Shown here piece after piece: positions 42,958 through 55,079 of a stretch of 64,000 nucleotides of DNA. The notes under the pieces are model-generated. The model searched no databases. It worked only from the letters and a program-made list of their open reading frames with translations, and was not told the origin of the DNA. Source of the stretch: Rheinheimera baltica DSM 14885 (lineage in GTDB: Bacteria > Pseudomonadota > Gammaproteobacteria > Enterobacterales > Alteromonadaceae). Location: contig NZ_AUDG01000012.1 in the NCBI RefSeq assembly GCF_000425345.1, forward strand, positions 1-64,000. The letters run 5' to 3'. The translations under genes and the position numbers were made by a program. Each line of letters starts with the position of its first letter. Position 1 is the stretch's first letter.

Positions 42958-45153
42958 ATGGTAAGGGTGCGTCAGTCACACAGCACAGATTACAACAGTG
43001 GTGAAACACTGGAATGGTTGTGCTCGCTGGGATTGAATGAAAAGAAAATCAGCAGTCTGATGAGTGCCGCCGAGTGGTTGAAGCAGCATCAGTTAGTAGA
43101 ACCTGATCCTGCGGTACGAACCGGTTGGGAGATGGTCGAAATACTGGCAGAACTGCGGATGGACAGTGACTCATTGCTTGCAGCGTTGCTGTTTCCTTTG
43201 CTGGAAGCTCAGCAGGTTAATATAGAGCAATTGGAGCCTGAATTTCCTGCCAATGTTATCGGCATGCTGCGTGCGGTGAAGCAGATGGAAGCTATTCGTA
43301 CTATTCCTACCGGGCCTAATCAAAGTGTTAATCCGCAGCAGGCCGATAATTTGCGGCGCATGTTGCTGGCGATGGTAGAAGATGTGCGCGCTGTAGTGAT
43401 AAAACTCGCCGCCCAAATTTGTTATCTGCGTGAAGTGAAAAATGCAGATGAAGAAACCCGTGTACTGGCTGCCAAAGAAACCAATGCCATTTTTGCCCCG
43501 CTGGCAAACCGGTTAGGCATAGGGCAACTAAAATGGGAGCTGGAAGATTTAGCCTTTCGTTATCTGCATCCGCAACTGTATAAACAAATTGCCAGTCTGC
43601 TGGAAGAGAAACGCTTAGACCGTGAGCAGTACATGCAAGATTTTGTCGCCTCGGTGCGGCAAAAAATGGCGGAAGCCAACGTGATTGCTGACGTGTATGG
43701 CCGACCCAAACATATTTTTAGTATCTGGAAAAAAATGCAGAAGAAACAACTGGCGTTTGATCAGTTGTTTGATTTGCGTGCCGTGCGCATTGTTACCGAC
43801 CGGGTACAAGACTGTTATGCCGCCCTGGGTTTAGTGCACACCAGTTGGCGACATTTGCCTAAAGAGTTTGATGACTATATTGCCACGCCTAAACAAAACG
43901 GTTATCAGTCCATTCATACCGTGGTGCTTGGGCCACTAGGTAGGGCGGTAGAAATCCAAATTAGAACCCGGCAAATGCATGAAGACTCAGAGCTCGGCGT
44001 TGCGGCGCACTGGCGCTACAAAGAAGGTGCGGTAGCCAGTAAAGATGGCGCTAACGATGAAAAAATTGGTTGGCTGCGTAAGTTACTACAGTGGCAGGAA
44101 GACGTGGTTGACAGTACCGATTTGGCTGAAGAGCTGCGTAATCAGGTAATTGAAGATCGGGTGTATGTGTTTACGCCCAAAGGCGATATTGTTGATTTAC
44201 CTATGGGCTCAACGCCGCTGGATTTTGCTTACTATGTACATAGTAACGTAGGGCATCGCTGTATTGGTGCCAAAGTATCAGGCCGAATTGTGCCATTTAC
44301 TTACCAAATGAAAACCGGGGATCAGGTTGAAATCCTCACTGGTCGCGAACCCAATCCCAGCCGTGATTGGTTAAACCCCCATCTGGGGTATTTAAAATCC
44401 AGTCGCGCCCGCTCCAAGGTACAGTACTGGTTCCGCTTACAAGACCGCGATAAAAACCTGGCAGCAGGCAAAGAGTTGCTTGATACCGAACTAAGCCGGC
44501 TTAACTTACTGATGGAATATCCGGCTAAAGTGCTGGCACGATTTAATGTCAACAGCATGGATGAACTGTTAGTTGGCATTGGTGGTGGCGAGATTAAAGT
44601 GACTCAGGTAGTGCATTTTATTCAAAGCCAGTTTGTTAAAGCCGAAGAGCCAGAAATTGACCCGCGCTTAATTACCAAACCGCTGGCGCCAACGCGGGCT
44701 AAAAGCGATGTTGTGGTACAGGGCGTTGGTAACTTATTAACGCATATGGCCGGTTGTTGCCACCCGCTGCCGGGCGATGCCATTATTGGTTATATTACGC
44801 AAGGCCGTGGTATTGCTATTCATCGCGATGATTGTGATCAATTTAAAACGCTGCAGGATAGCCATCCGGAACGTGTGGTTGATGCCACCTGGGGTGATAA
44901 GTATGCGTCGGGTTACGAGGTAGATATTCGTATTGTTGCGCATGACCGAAACGGCTTACTGCGAGACATCACCAGCATTTTGGCCAATGAAAAGGCCAAT
45001 GTAACGAAAATGAGCAGTAGTTCAGATATCAAAGCGCAAACCGCAGTCATTAATATGACCTTGGAGCTATATAACCTGGACTCATTAAATAAATTATTGA
45101 GTAAAATTAGCCAGATAGATGATGTTGCTGAAGCGAAACGCTTTCATCATTAA
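42958..45153 (+). CDS. relA: (p)ppGpp synthetase RelA
   Basis: 731-aa stringent-response enzyme activated by uncharged tRNA on stalled ribosomes. The pseudo-hydrolase domain (about 40-200) lacks the HD pair, as expected for RelA rather than SpoT. The synthetase part has FDQLFDLRAVRIVTDRVQDCY, ATPKQNGYQSIHTVVLGP and QIRTRQMHEDSELGVAAHW. A TGS domain (about 400-465, RVYVFTPKGDIVDLP) and ZFD/ACT domains with GCCHPLPGDAIIGYITQG follow. E. coli RelA is 744 aa. RBS GAGGGAAC is good. Confidence 0.97.
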   Translation: MVRVRQSHSTDYNSGETLEWLCSLGLNEKKISSLMSAAEWLKQHQLVEPDPAVRTGWEMVEILAELRMDSDSLLAALLFPLLEAQQVNIEQLEPEFPANVIGMLRAVKQMEAIRTIPTGPNQSVNPQQADNLRRMLLAMVEDVRAVVIKLAAQICYLREVKNADEETRVLAAKETNAIFAPLANRLGIGQLKWELEDLAFRYLHPQLYKQIASLLEEKRLDREQYMQDFVASVRQKMAEANVIADVYGRPKHIFSIWKKMQKKQLAFDQLFDLRAVRIVTDRVQDCYAALGLVHTSWRHLPKEFDDYIATPKQNGYQSIHTVVLGPLGRAVEIQIRTRQMHEDSELGVAAHWRYKEGAVASKDGANDEKIGWLRKLLQWQEDVVDSTDLAEELRNQVIEDRVYVFTPKGDIVDLPMGSTPLDFAYYVHSNVGHRCIGAKVSGRIVPFTYQMKTGDQVEILTGREPNPSRDWLNPHLGYLKSSRARSKVQYWFRLQDRDKNLAAGKELLDTELSRLNLLMEYPAKVLARFNVNSMDELLVGIGGGEIKVTQVVHFIQSQFVKAEEPEIDPRLITKPLAPTRAKSDVVVQGVGNLLTHMAGCCHPLPGDAIIGYITQGRGIAIHRDDCDQFKTLQDSHPERVVDATWGDKYASGYEVDIRIVAHDRNGLLRDITSILANEKANVTKMSSSSDIKAQTAVINMTLELYNLDSLNKLLSKISQIDDVAEAKRFHH

Positions 45154-45170
45154 GCATAAAAGAGATTAAG

Positions 45171-45947
45171 GTGCCAGATAATATTACCCGACTGTTAGGC
45201 ATTATGAGCCGCCTGCGCGACCCGCAAACCGGCTGTCCGTGGGATTTAAAACAAAGCTACGCCAGCATAGTACCGTACACGCTGGAAGAAGCGTATGAAG
45301 TTGCGGACGCTATTGCACGTGAGAACTTTGACGAGTTAAAAGACGAGTTGGGTGACTTGCTGTTTCAGGTGGTGTTTTATGCGCAAATTGCAAAAGAAGA
45401 AGGGCGGTTTGAGTTTGATGATTGCGCTGCGGCGATTTGCGATAAATTAGAGCGGCGTCATCCCCATGTGTTTGGTGATGTTAGCGCCGATGACGCTGAG
45501 ACCGTTTTAATGAATTGGGAAGCGCTTAAAAGTGTCGAGCGTAAAGATGTGGGGCAGCACAGTGTGCTGGATAATATCCCCCAGGCTATGCCCGCATTAA
45601 GTCGGGCGTATAAGTTACAAAAGCGCTGCGCCAACGTAGGCTTTGATTGGCCCAATGTGGAAGGCTGTTGGGACAAAGTAAAAGAAGAAATCATCGAAGT
45701 AGAACAAACCCAACCAGGCAGTCCTGAGCTGACCGAGGAGTTGGGGGATTTGATGTTTGCCTTGGTTAACGTGTTACGAAAGCACAAACTTGATCCAGAA
45801 GCCGTACTGCGCGCGGCAAATACCAAGTTTGAAATGCGTTTTCGTGGTGTAGAGCAAGCGCTGGCAGCGCAAGGGAAAAGCCCAGAGCAAAGCAACCTGG
45901 ATGAAATGGAAGCACTGTGGCAGCAGGTTAAACGGCGTAAGAACTGA
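45171..45947 (+). CDS. mazG: Nucleoside triphosphate pyrophosphohydrolase MazG
   Basis: 258-aa all-alpha NTP pyrophosphatase; starts with GTG 17 bases after relA. Two MazG repeats: the first has CPWDLKQSYASI and the metal motif LEEAYEVADAI, ELGDLLFQVVFYA; the second has CANVGFDW, KEEIIEVE and EELGDLMFALVNVLRKH. In E. coli MazG lowers (p)ppGpp, and its place directly after relA supports the same role. Length fits (263 aa in E. coli). Confidence 0.95.
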   Translation: MPDNITRLLGIMSRLRDPQTGCPWDLKQSYASIVPYTLEEAYEVADAIARENFDELKDELGDLLFQVVFYAQIAKEEGRFEFDDCAAAICDKLERRHPHVFGDVSADDAETVLMNWEALKSVERKDVGQHSVLDNIPQAMPALSRAYKLQKRCANVGFDWPNVEGCWDKVKEEIIEVEQTQPGSPELTEELGDLMFALVNVLRKHKLDPEAVLRAANTKFEMRFRGVEQALAAQGKSPEQSNLDEMEALWQQVKRRKN

Positions 45948-46084
45948 AGCAACCTGGCTGCTAACAATCTCTTACCTATCTTTGAACATTGGCTGACATA
46001 TATCTGTTAGTCGATGATCGGGTAGTTATAGAACGCGGTAAAACAGCTTTCTTGGATTAAATTTCATTGCTGCTCAGCTTTACA

Positions 46085-46113
46085 TTGAGTGGCTGCGCAG
46101 GCTTTGCTATAAT
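46085..46113 (+). promoter_or_regulatory. Sigma-70 promoter for pyrG
   Basis: TTGAGT (46085-46090), a 17-base spacer and a perfect TATAAT (46108-46113) lie 120 bases before pyrG, inside the 285-base mazG-pyrG gap. This leaves a leader of about 110 bases. No gene is seen in the gap. Confidence 0.65.
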
Positions 46114-46214
46114 TTTCTCCCGTCCTGATACCAATTCTACAACAGTCTTTTCTTCCCTGTGTACTGCACTGGGTGATTGCTGTTTTTAGTGTTTGGTATT
46201 CATCTATTGATTAA

Positions 46215-47870
<1,656 letters not shown>

Positions 47871-47877
47871 CTTTGCT

Positions 47878-47905
47878 AAGCCGTGCTACCTTGCACGGCT
47901 TTTTT
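47878..47905 (+). terminator. Terminator between pyrG and eno
   Basis: AAGCCGTGC and GCACGGCTT pair around TACCTT, followed by a T-run. It lies eight bases after the pyrG stop. It may attenuate rather than fully stop transcription into eno, which begins 23 bases later without room for a full promoter. Confidence 0.85.
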
Positions 47906-47913
47906 CGTTTTAA

Positions 47914-49221
<1,308 letters not shown>

Positions 49222-49239
49222 TCACTGACGTTTGCTCAA

Positions 49240-49270
49240 ACAACGCCACCTTCAGGTGGCGTTGTTGTTT
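49240..49270 (+). terminator. Terminator after eno
   Basis: CAACGCCACC and GGTGGCGTTG form a ten-pair GC-rich stem with a TTCA loop, followed by TTGTTTT. It marks the end of the conserved pyrG-eno block. Confidence 0.9.
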
Positions 49271-49426
49271 TAAGCACATCGAAGCCGTCATATCGCTACA
49301 GGTTTTTGCGATACTTTTGTGCTTACTTTGCGTTATACAAAGCCTCATCTTTTAGCCAATTTGTCATGCTGCTGAAATCTTTCGTTTTTACACTCTACCC
49401 ACCTGAACTTTTAGCAGATAGTAACC

Positions 49427-51097
49427 GTGACTAACGATTTGCAGGATCCAACCAAGGCGCTGCTACAGCAATTAGCCCAATTGTGTAAAACGCAGTTTGA
49501 TATCACTATTTCTGCCAGCAAGATGCAGGCAGATGTTGCTTATCGCAACTTGGTGTTGCAAGAATTATCACAGCTGCAGCAACCTGATCTGGATGCTGTA
49601 CTACAGCAGTTACAGCAAGAATTTCAACGTTCGACACCAATAGATGAACCTATCAGCCGACAGGCTAACTGGCGTCAGCCGCTGCTGGCGGGTGTTGTTG
49701 CTCTGGCAATACTGACGATAATGGGCGGCGTTTGGTGGTTTAACAGCACCCAACCCTCTGCTGCACCTATGCCACAAGCGGCTGTGCAAAATACGGCGAT
49801 GCCTGCCACAGCGAGTGTCGAGGCAGATGAACCGAAGCAAACTGAAGCGGAACCGCTGTTTCGACTTCATGGCTCGAATACCGTCGGGGAAAAACTGGCA
49901 CCGGCGCTGTTGCAGGCATTTTTGCAACAGCAAGATGCACAGGCACTTAATTGGCAACAGGGGCAGGCTGCGGTAGAGCGTCGCTTAGATTTCACCTTAG
50001 CTAATCGTCCGGGGGCTGTGCAATTACATGCTCATGGTTCCAGTACGGCATTTAAAGATTTAGCGGTAGGTAAGGCTGACATAGGTATGTCATCCAGACG
50101 CATTACCCCTGCAGAGGTGGAAAAGTTAAAACCACAGCATGGTGATTTAAGCAAAATTGGCAATGAACACATTGTCGCGCTGGATGGGCTTGCAGTGATT
50201 GTTAATCAGAACAATACCTTAAAAGCGATATCTACTGAAATGCTTGCCAAAATCTTCTCTGGCGAAGTAAGCCGTTGGTCGCAGTTAGGCGGCGCAGAGC
50301 AGCCTATTACGTTATATGCCCGGGATGATCAATCCGGTACGTTTGACACCTTTAAGGCATTGGTATTGGCAAAGCATGGCAAAACGCTAAGCCCCCAAGC
50401 TCAGCGGTTTGAATCCAGTTCGGCGTTGTCTGCAAGAGTATCAGAGGATGAAAATGGTATCGGCTTTATTGGCTTAAATTACATTTCGTTTAATAAAGCG
50501 CTGGCGATATCGGCAGGTGCTGATAGCACACCGATATATCCAACCCGCTTTACTATTAGCACTGAAGACTATGCGCTGTCGCGGCGGTTATATCTGTATA
50601 CGCCAACGGCAGCATCACAAACGGTTAAAGATTTTGCCCGTTTTGCCATCTCTGATGAAGGCCAGCAGTTGGTAGATCAAGCCGGGCTAATTTCACAAAA
50701 TATTCGGGTAGAACAGGTTTATCCTATTAACGACGCCCCTGCTAGCTACAACCAATACGCCCAAAAAGGCCAGCGCTTGTCGCTGAATTTTCGCTTTAGT
50801 TATGGCGACAATGAGCTGGATAACAAAGGCAAGCGTGACTTACAGCGTTTAGTGCATTTTATGGAAAGTAATGCCGGTCGGCGCTTGGTGCTGATGGGCT
50901 TCTCTGACGCCGTGGGGGCAGTAGCTAAAAATGCTGAGCTGGCGTTAAAGCGAGCCAAGGCAGTAGAACGTGAGTTAACCGCCAGAGGTATTCCGGTGAT
51001 GGCGGTAGAATCCTACGGCGAGATGCTACCCGTTGCCAACAATGACACCGATAGCGGTCGCGAGCGTAATCGGCGGGTTGAAGTCTGGGTAATTTAA
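49427..51097 (+). CDS. Membrane-anchored PstS-like binding domain fused to OmpA-like domain
   Basis: 556-aa protein starting with GTG. Residues 1-80 are cytoplasmic and Gln-rich, a single helix at 85-105 (PLLAGVVALAILTIMGGVWWF) crosses the membrane, then a PstS-type substrate-binding domain (about 142-410) begins FRLHGSNTVGEKL and has GSSTAFKDLAVGKADIGMSSR, ARDDQSGTFDTFK and GFIGLNY, the usual phosphate-binding contacts. The end (about 435-556) is an OmpA-like peptidoglycan-binding domain (LNFRFSYGDNELDNKG, GRERNRRVEVWVI). Thus a phosphate or oxyanion sensor tethered between membrane and wall is likely; no Pst transporter is near. The next, unknown gene is 25 bases away and probably co-transcribed. 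Confidence 0.8.
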   Translation: MTNDLQDPTKALLQQLAQLCKTQFDITISASKMQADVAYRNLVLQELSQLQQPDLDAVLQQLQQEFQRSTPIDEPISRQANWRQPLLAGVVALAILTIMGGVWWFNSTQPSAAPMPQAAVQNTAMPATASVEADEPKQTEAEPLFRLHGSNTVGEKLAPALLQAFLQQQDAQALNWQQGQAAVERRLDFTLANRPGAVQLHAHGSSTAFKDLAVGKADIGMSSRRITPAEVEKLKPQHGDLSKIGNEHIVALDGLAVIVNQNNTLKAISTEMLAKIFSGEVSRWSQLGGAEQPITLYARDDQSGTFDTFKALVLAKHGKTLSPQAQRFESSSALSARVSEDENGIGFIGLNYISFNKALAISAGADSTPIYPTRFTISTEDYALSRRLYLYTPTAASQTVKDFARFAISDEGQQLVDQAGLISQNIRVEQVYPINDAPASYNQYAQKGQRLSLNFRFSYGDNELDNKGKRDLQRLVHFMESNAGRRLVLMGFSDAVGAVAKNAELALKRAKAVERELTARGIPVMAVESYGEMLPVANNDTDSGRERNRRVEVWVI

Positions 51098-51122
51098 CCT
51101 TAAACGTTAAGAGAGAAATGCT

Positions 51123-51767
51123 ATGTTTCGTATTCTGAACGATGTAACCAACTTACAGCTGGTGTTTGCAAATTACAGTGCTGCGGAAGCGCTTAAAGTA
51201 CAGCATAATATTCGCGCTGTAACGGCAACTCTGCGTATTCCTGGTGCGGAACTCCTGCGGCAGATGCGTGCTGAGGGCCTGGATATTACAGAGTTTGATA
51301 CCGTGCCAGCTACTATTTGCTCAGCACCACTGGATTGCTCTGAGACAGTGTTGCGTAGTCATTTACGCACACTGTTTTTGTCCCAGCAGAAGCTTGAGAC
51401 CGCTTTACAGGGGCTTAGCCTGACACAACGGGTTACTGTTCGAGATCAGCTTGAGTTTGCCAGCAGTTCGCTGCGCTTACCTTCTGAACAGCTATTGCAA
51501 CGCATGGCGGAACAAGGCTTAACATTAGATAAGTTGGGTTTAGGCCAGAGCGCGGGCCAGGATAAAATATCAGCTATACGTCAGCGTCTGGCAGGTGCGT
51601 TAGCGCCAGCAGCAGAGGCGGATAAAGTCGCGCAAGTAAAACAGCGCTTAACGGCATTAAATGGAGCCATTGATTTGGCGGAGGAAGATGTAAACGCAGC
51701 GACGCGTAGTTTTAATGTGGTCAATTTAGAGCAAGCTCAGGCCCGGGTAGCTAATAGCCGGCGCTAA
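51123..51767 (+). CDS. Protein of unknown function with an internal duplication
   Basis: 214-aa soluble protein after AAGAGAG; no signal peptide or membrane span. Two copies of a helical unit are visible: QHNIRAVTATLRIPGAELL, RQMRAEGLDITEFD (about 26-60) and RDQLEFASSSLRLPSEQLL, QRMAEQGLTLDKLG (about 103-138). The C-terminal 60 residues are a predicted coiled coil (VAQVKQRLTALNGAIDLAEEDV). I do not recognise a family. The gene follows the PstS-OmpA fusion by 25 bases and probably works with it, perhaps on the cytoplasmic side. Confidence 0.65.
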   Translation: MFRILNDVTNLQLVFANYSAAEALKVQHNIRAVTATLRIPGAELLRQMRAEGLDITEFDTVPATICSAPLDCSETVLRSHLRTLFLSQQKLETALQGLSLTQRVTVRDQLEFASSSLRLPSEQLLQRMAEQGLTLDKLGLGQSAGQDKISAIRQRLAGALAPAAEADKVAQVKQRLTALNGAIDLAEEDVNAATRSFNVVNLEQAQARVANSRR

Positions 51768-51893
51768 GGCGAATTACTACTGCATCCTGTCATAATTTAG
51801 TCATGGTAACGCCTTATCATTGCCAGTTGTTAGGATGACAACACGAATGCCACGGACGGTGCTGGCATCCATGGTATTTATCAGGCTAATCTT

Positions 51894-53681
51894 GTGGGAC
51901 TAAGTGATTTTCACCGTAATGAATTGCTGCGCATTATCCAGCATAAGCTACTGACCCCGCTGTTTCAGCCGTTGGTGACGCTATCAGATGGCAAAATTTG
52001 GGGCTATGAAGCCCTGATACGAGGACCGTCGGACAGCGCATTGCACTCACCTATATTGCTATTTAAAACGGCTCAGGTCTATGGCCTGCTTGAGCCGCTA
52101 GAGTTACTGTGCCGACAACTTAGTATTAATGCGTTTGCCGCAGCTGCAGTAGATGGGTTGCTTTTTTTGAATGTTAACCCCTTACTGTTACTTACATCTG
52201 ACCATCCGTCTGGGCTAACGAAACGTTTTATTCAACAAGCGGGTTTACAGCCGGAACGTATTGTCATTGAGTTATCTGAGCAGTTTCAGGTAGAGGATAC
52301 TGACCTGTTTATCAGTGCGGTTAAGCATTACCGGGAGTTTGGCTTTAAAATTGCGATAGACGATTTGGGCAGCGGCTTCTCCGGCCTTAAACTCTGGTCT
52401 GAATTGCAACCAGATATTGTTAAAATAGACCGCTACTTTATTGACCAGCTGCATCGTGATCCTATCAAAAAAGCCTTCGTAAAAAATATTATCGAAATAG
52501 CTAAAAATACTGGTTCAAGCATCGTTGCCGAAGGCATTGAAACCAGTGAGGAGCTGATAACCTGTAAAGAATTAGGCGCCGATTCCGGCCAGGGATATTT
52601 GCTGGGGCGGCCGGAAGTGGAGTGTCGTGATGTTTCAGCAAACGCGGCGCAATTGCTCCGAATTGAAAAAGGTCTGTCGTTAAACGAATCACTTGAACCT
52701 GTTATTAGCCTTGTCGCGGCGGTTATTGCACATACCCCAGCGTTGCAGGTTGCAGCAATGTTTAACAAAGATAAAAACTTAGCCTGTGTCGCTGTGGTAG
52801 ATGAACAGCAGCGGCCGGTTGGTCTTGTTAGCAAAGGCATGATAAACGAGCGCTTTTCTCATCAATTTGGCCGGGCGCTATACGAAAAGAAAGCCATTAA
52901 GCATTGTATGGAGCAATCACCGGTTGTGGTTGAACGCAAGTTATCGATGGACAGCGTTAGTACGATTTTAACCACCGGCGAAAATCAAGACGCTAGCCTG
53001 TACTTTATTGTGACGGATAACGGCAAGTATTATGGCTTGGGTTCAGTTCGTAAAGTACTGCGCCAGATCAGTGAGCATAAAATTCAGCTGGCGCGCTATG
53101 CTAACCCGCTAACCTTATTACCCGGCAACGTACCCATAAATACTCAGATTGATAAACTGTTGGCACAAAATGAGCCATTTACCATTGCTTATATTGATAT
53201 CGATAACTTTAAACCTTACAACGACCAGTATGGTTACAGTAAAGGTGATTTGGTGATAGAGCTGCTGGCGCAAATTATACAAGCGGAGACCAATAGCAGC
53301 GGTGATTTTGTTGGTCATATTGGCGGTGATGATTTTATTGTCCTGTTTAGCGGCGACAACGCTGAAGCCGCAGCTGAACGCATTAGTCAGCATTTTGAAC
53401 AGCGAATTAAATATTATTATTTGCCTGAACATTCGGCTCAGGGCGGTTTCAGCGCCATGGATAGGTTGGGCGCCGCGTCGTTTTATCCCCTAATTACGCT
53501 GTCCATTGGTTTAGCCATGCCTGATACCGCATTATGTCGCAGCCATCATGACGTTTCTGATTTGGCATCTGCGGCAAAGCAGCAAGCCAAGAAACAGACC
53601 GGTAACAGTGTGTTTATCAATAAAAGGCGGGTACCTGAAACTCTGGCAGAAGGGCGATCACTTCAGCTTAATATCGGTTAA
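51894..53681 (+). CDS. EAL-CBS-GGDEF cyclic-di-GMP enzyme
   Basis: 595-aa cytoplasmic protein, GTG start. Order is unusual: phosphodiesterase EAL domain first (about 10-260) with EAL (39-41), LNVNP, VIELSEQ, AIDDLGSGFSG, VKIDRYFI, VAEGIET and GQGYLLG, all catalytic residues present; then a CBS pair (about 275-395, VIAHTPALQVAAMF, LACVAVVDEQQRPVGLVSKG); then GGDEF (about 410-590) with GGDDF at 477-481 and IAYIDIDNFKPYND, so both activities look possible. The CBS pair may bind a nucleotide and tune them. It is a lone gene whose 3' end overlaps the convergent DUF1569 gene by 24 bases. Confidence 0.9.
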   Translation: MGLSDFHRNELLRIIQHKLLTPLFQPLVTLSDGKIWGYEALIRGPSDSALHSPILLFKTAQVYGLLEPLELLCRQLSINAFAAAAVDGLLFLNVNPLLLLTSDHPSGLTKRFIQQAGLQPERIVIELSEQFQVEDTDLFISAVKHYREFGFKIAIDDLGSGFSGLKLWSELQPDIVKIDRYFIDQLHRDPIKKAFVKNIIEIAKNTGSSIVAEGIETSEELITCKELGADSGQGYLLGRPEVECRDVSANAAQLLRIEKGLSLNESLEPVISLVAAVIAHTPALQVAAMFNKDKNLACVAVVDEQQRPVGLVSKGMINERFSHQFGRALYEKKAIKHCMEQSPVVVERKLSMDSVSTILTTGENQDASLYFIVTDNGKYYGLGSVRKVLRQISEHKIQLARYANPLTLLPGNVPINTQIDKLLAQNEPFTIAYIDIDNFKPYNDQYGYSKGDLVIELLAQIIQAETNSSGDFVGHIGGDDFIVLFSGDNAEAAAERISQHFEQRIKYYYLPEHSAQGGFSAMDRLGAASFYPLITLSIGLAMPDTALCRSHHDVSDLASAAKQQAKKQTGNSVFINKRRVPETLAEGRSLQLNIG

Positions 53682-54176
53682 ATGGTTTTGAATATGCAGG
53701 TAATGCGCACTGTAATATTGCGCTTTTGTCAGATTGCCATAGGCGAAGTGCGGTGCTAAATCGCCTTGCCAGGCAATAAATTGTTCAATTTCGCTGACAA
53801 CCTCTGCCATGGCGACATCGGCTGGTAAGTGATTTACTAACAGCGGTGCGCCCGGAATAGGTTCATCCAGTGGGTGTGTCATGCTGCCTGCAGCAGAGAA
53901 TAGATTCAGCGCGACATTGCCTGCCGTGTGCTGAAACAGTGCCGACTTTGCCTGTGGATAGCCCAGGCGCGAGTAACGGATACTCTGTGCTAAATGCTGC
54001 AAAATGCTGCTAACATTCCAAGCCCCGTGGCTGGTGAGCTTATCCGCGGGCAGACGTTTTAACTGCATCAGTAACTCATCTAACGGATAATGCCGTGCCA
54101 TGGCAACGGTTTTTACACCAAAGGTTAGGGTTAAGGGGGCTGCCAAAGTCCAGATTAAGAATTTACGTCGGTTCAT
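53658..54176 (-). CDS. DUF1569 (DinB-like) protein with Tat-like signal
   Basis: 172-aa protein beginning MNRRKFLIWTLAAPLTLTF, a twin-arginine-like export signal (RRKFL) with a short hydrophobic core. The rest is the four-helix DinB-like DUF1569 fold with the helix-start HGAWNVSSILQHLAQSI and the late HYLHIQNHL; the three His positions of DinB metalloenzymes are partly there. No function is known for the family. It is transcribed alone toward the EAL gene. Confidence 0.75.
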   Translation of the reverse strand: MNRRKFLIWTLAAPLTLTFGVKTVAMARHYPLDELLMQLKRLPADKLTSHGAWNVSSILQHLAQSIRYSRLGYPQAKSALFQHTAGNVALNLFSAAGSMTHPLDEPIPGAPLLVNHLPADVAMAEVVSEIEQFIAWQGDLAPHFAYGNLTKAQYYSAHYLHIQNHLTDIKLK

Positions 54177-54352
54177 AGTTTAAGGTGTTCATTGACTTCA
54201 TGTAGTGGCTGATACTCTAGCAGGATACTGGCATTAAATGCGATACCTCACCCGCACTAGGAGGGGGTAATTTGTTGTTACTGAGCAATAAAACTGCACT
54301 GACAAAGGGGTTTTCGCTTTGCAAACGTCAGCCAATTGGCTAACATCTTGCC

Positions 54353-55006
54353 ATGATTGATACAAGCAGTAACCAACCCCACTTCTGGCAAGTATCCAGA
54401 GACAACCAAACTTATACCGAGCTTTGCAATGCTTTGTATGAGAGAGAGTTGTTACGCCTGTCACAATTAACGACCGAACAGTTACTTAGGCTGCCCAACA
54501 GGCTGGCCAGTTTGCCATTTTATATTCGCCGTGCGGCCAGTAATATTTTGCAGCAGCAGAGCGCGTTAGCGCTGGATAGCCTGAATGCATCCTGGTATTA
54601 CAAACAAGCAGCAAGTTGCCCTGCGCGTCGGCAACAGGCCGATCCAATTGATGCTTTTTACCATAAATATGCGAAACCAGGCTTAATAGTACCACTGTAT
54701 ATTACTCAGTTGACCCGGGAACAGATAGTGCTGGATAACATTGACGAAGTTGACTTCACAGGGTTGCGTTTACACTGTAATGAACATGGCTGGTTTAGTT
54801 TTTCCGGTACTCCACTGGAGCAACACAACAGCGATAAATTTTTGCTAAAACCGATTAAGACCATTATGGCCGCCGCCTGTTGTGGCCACCAGTGGTTAAA
54901 TGGCGATAAAAAGCCGCCAAGATTACTGAGCTTACGTGAATTATTGCTAGCTAGCCGGTTGAATTGGCAAAACTTTGCTAAACCGTTACCTGCTTTGACG
55001 GTGTGA
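54353..55006 (+). CDS. Hypothetical protein
   Basis: 217-aa soluble protein, rich in Leu, Gln and Ala in its first half (helical, about 20-85) with a mixed second half that contains VDFTGLRLHCNEHGWFSFSGTP. No signal peptide, membrane span or known domain is seen; the CCGHQWL stretch and scattered His and Cys could bind metal. The upstream region shows no clear ribosome site, so the start at 54353 is provisional. It lies just before ftsB but is separated by 73 bases; whether it joins the ftsB operon is unclear. Confidence 0.55.
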   Translation: MIDTSSNQPHFWQVSRDNQTYTELCNALYERELLRLSQLTTEQLLRLPNRLASLPFYIRRAASNILQQQSALALDSLNASWYYKQAASCPARRQQADPIDAFYHKYAKPGLIVPLYITQLTREQIVLDNIDEVDFTGLRLHCNEHGWFSFSGTPLEQHNSDKFLLKPIKTIMAAACCGHQWLNGDKKPPRLLSLRELLLASRLNWQNFAKPLPALTV

Positions 55007-55079
55007 TGCGCATTTTCATGCTTTGCATTCAACGGGCAAGGCTTCATAATAGTCAAAGTTTGGTTAACGAAGTTGTAAT

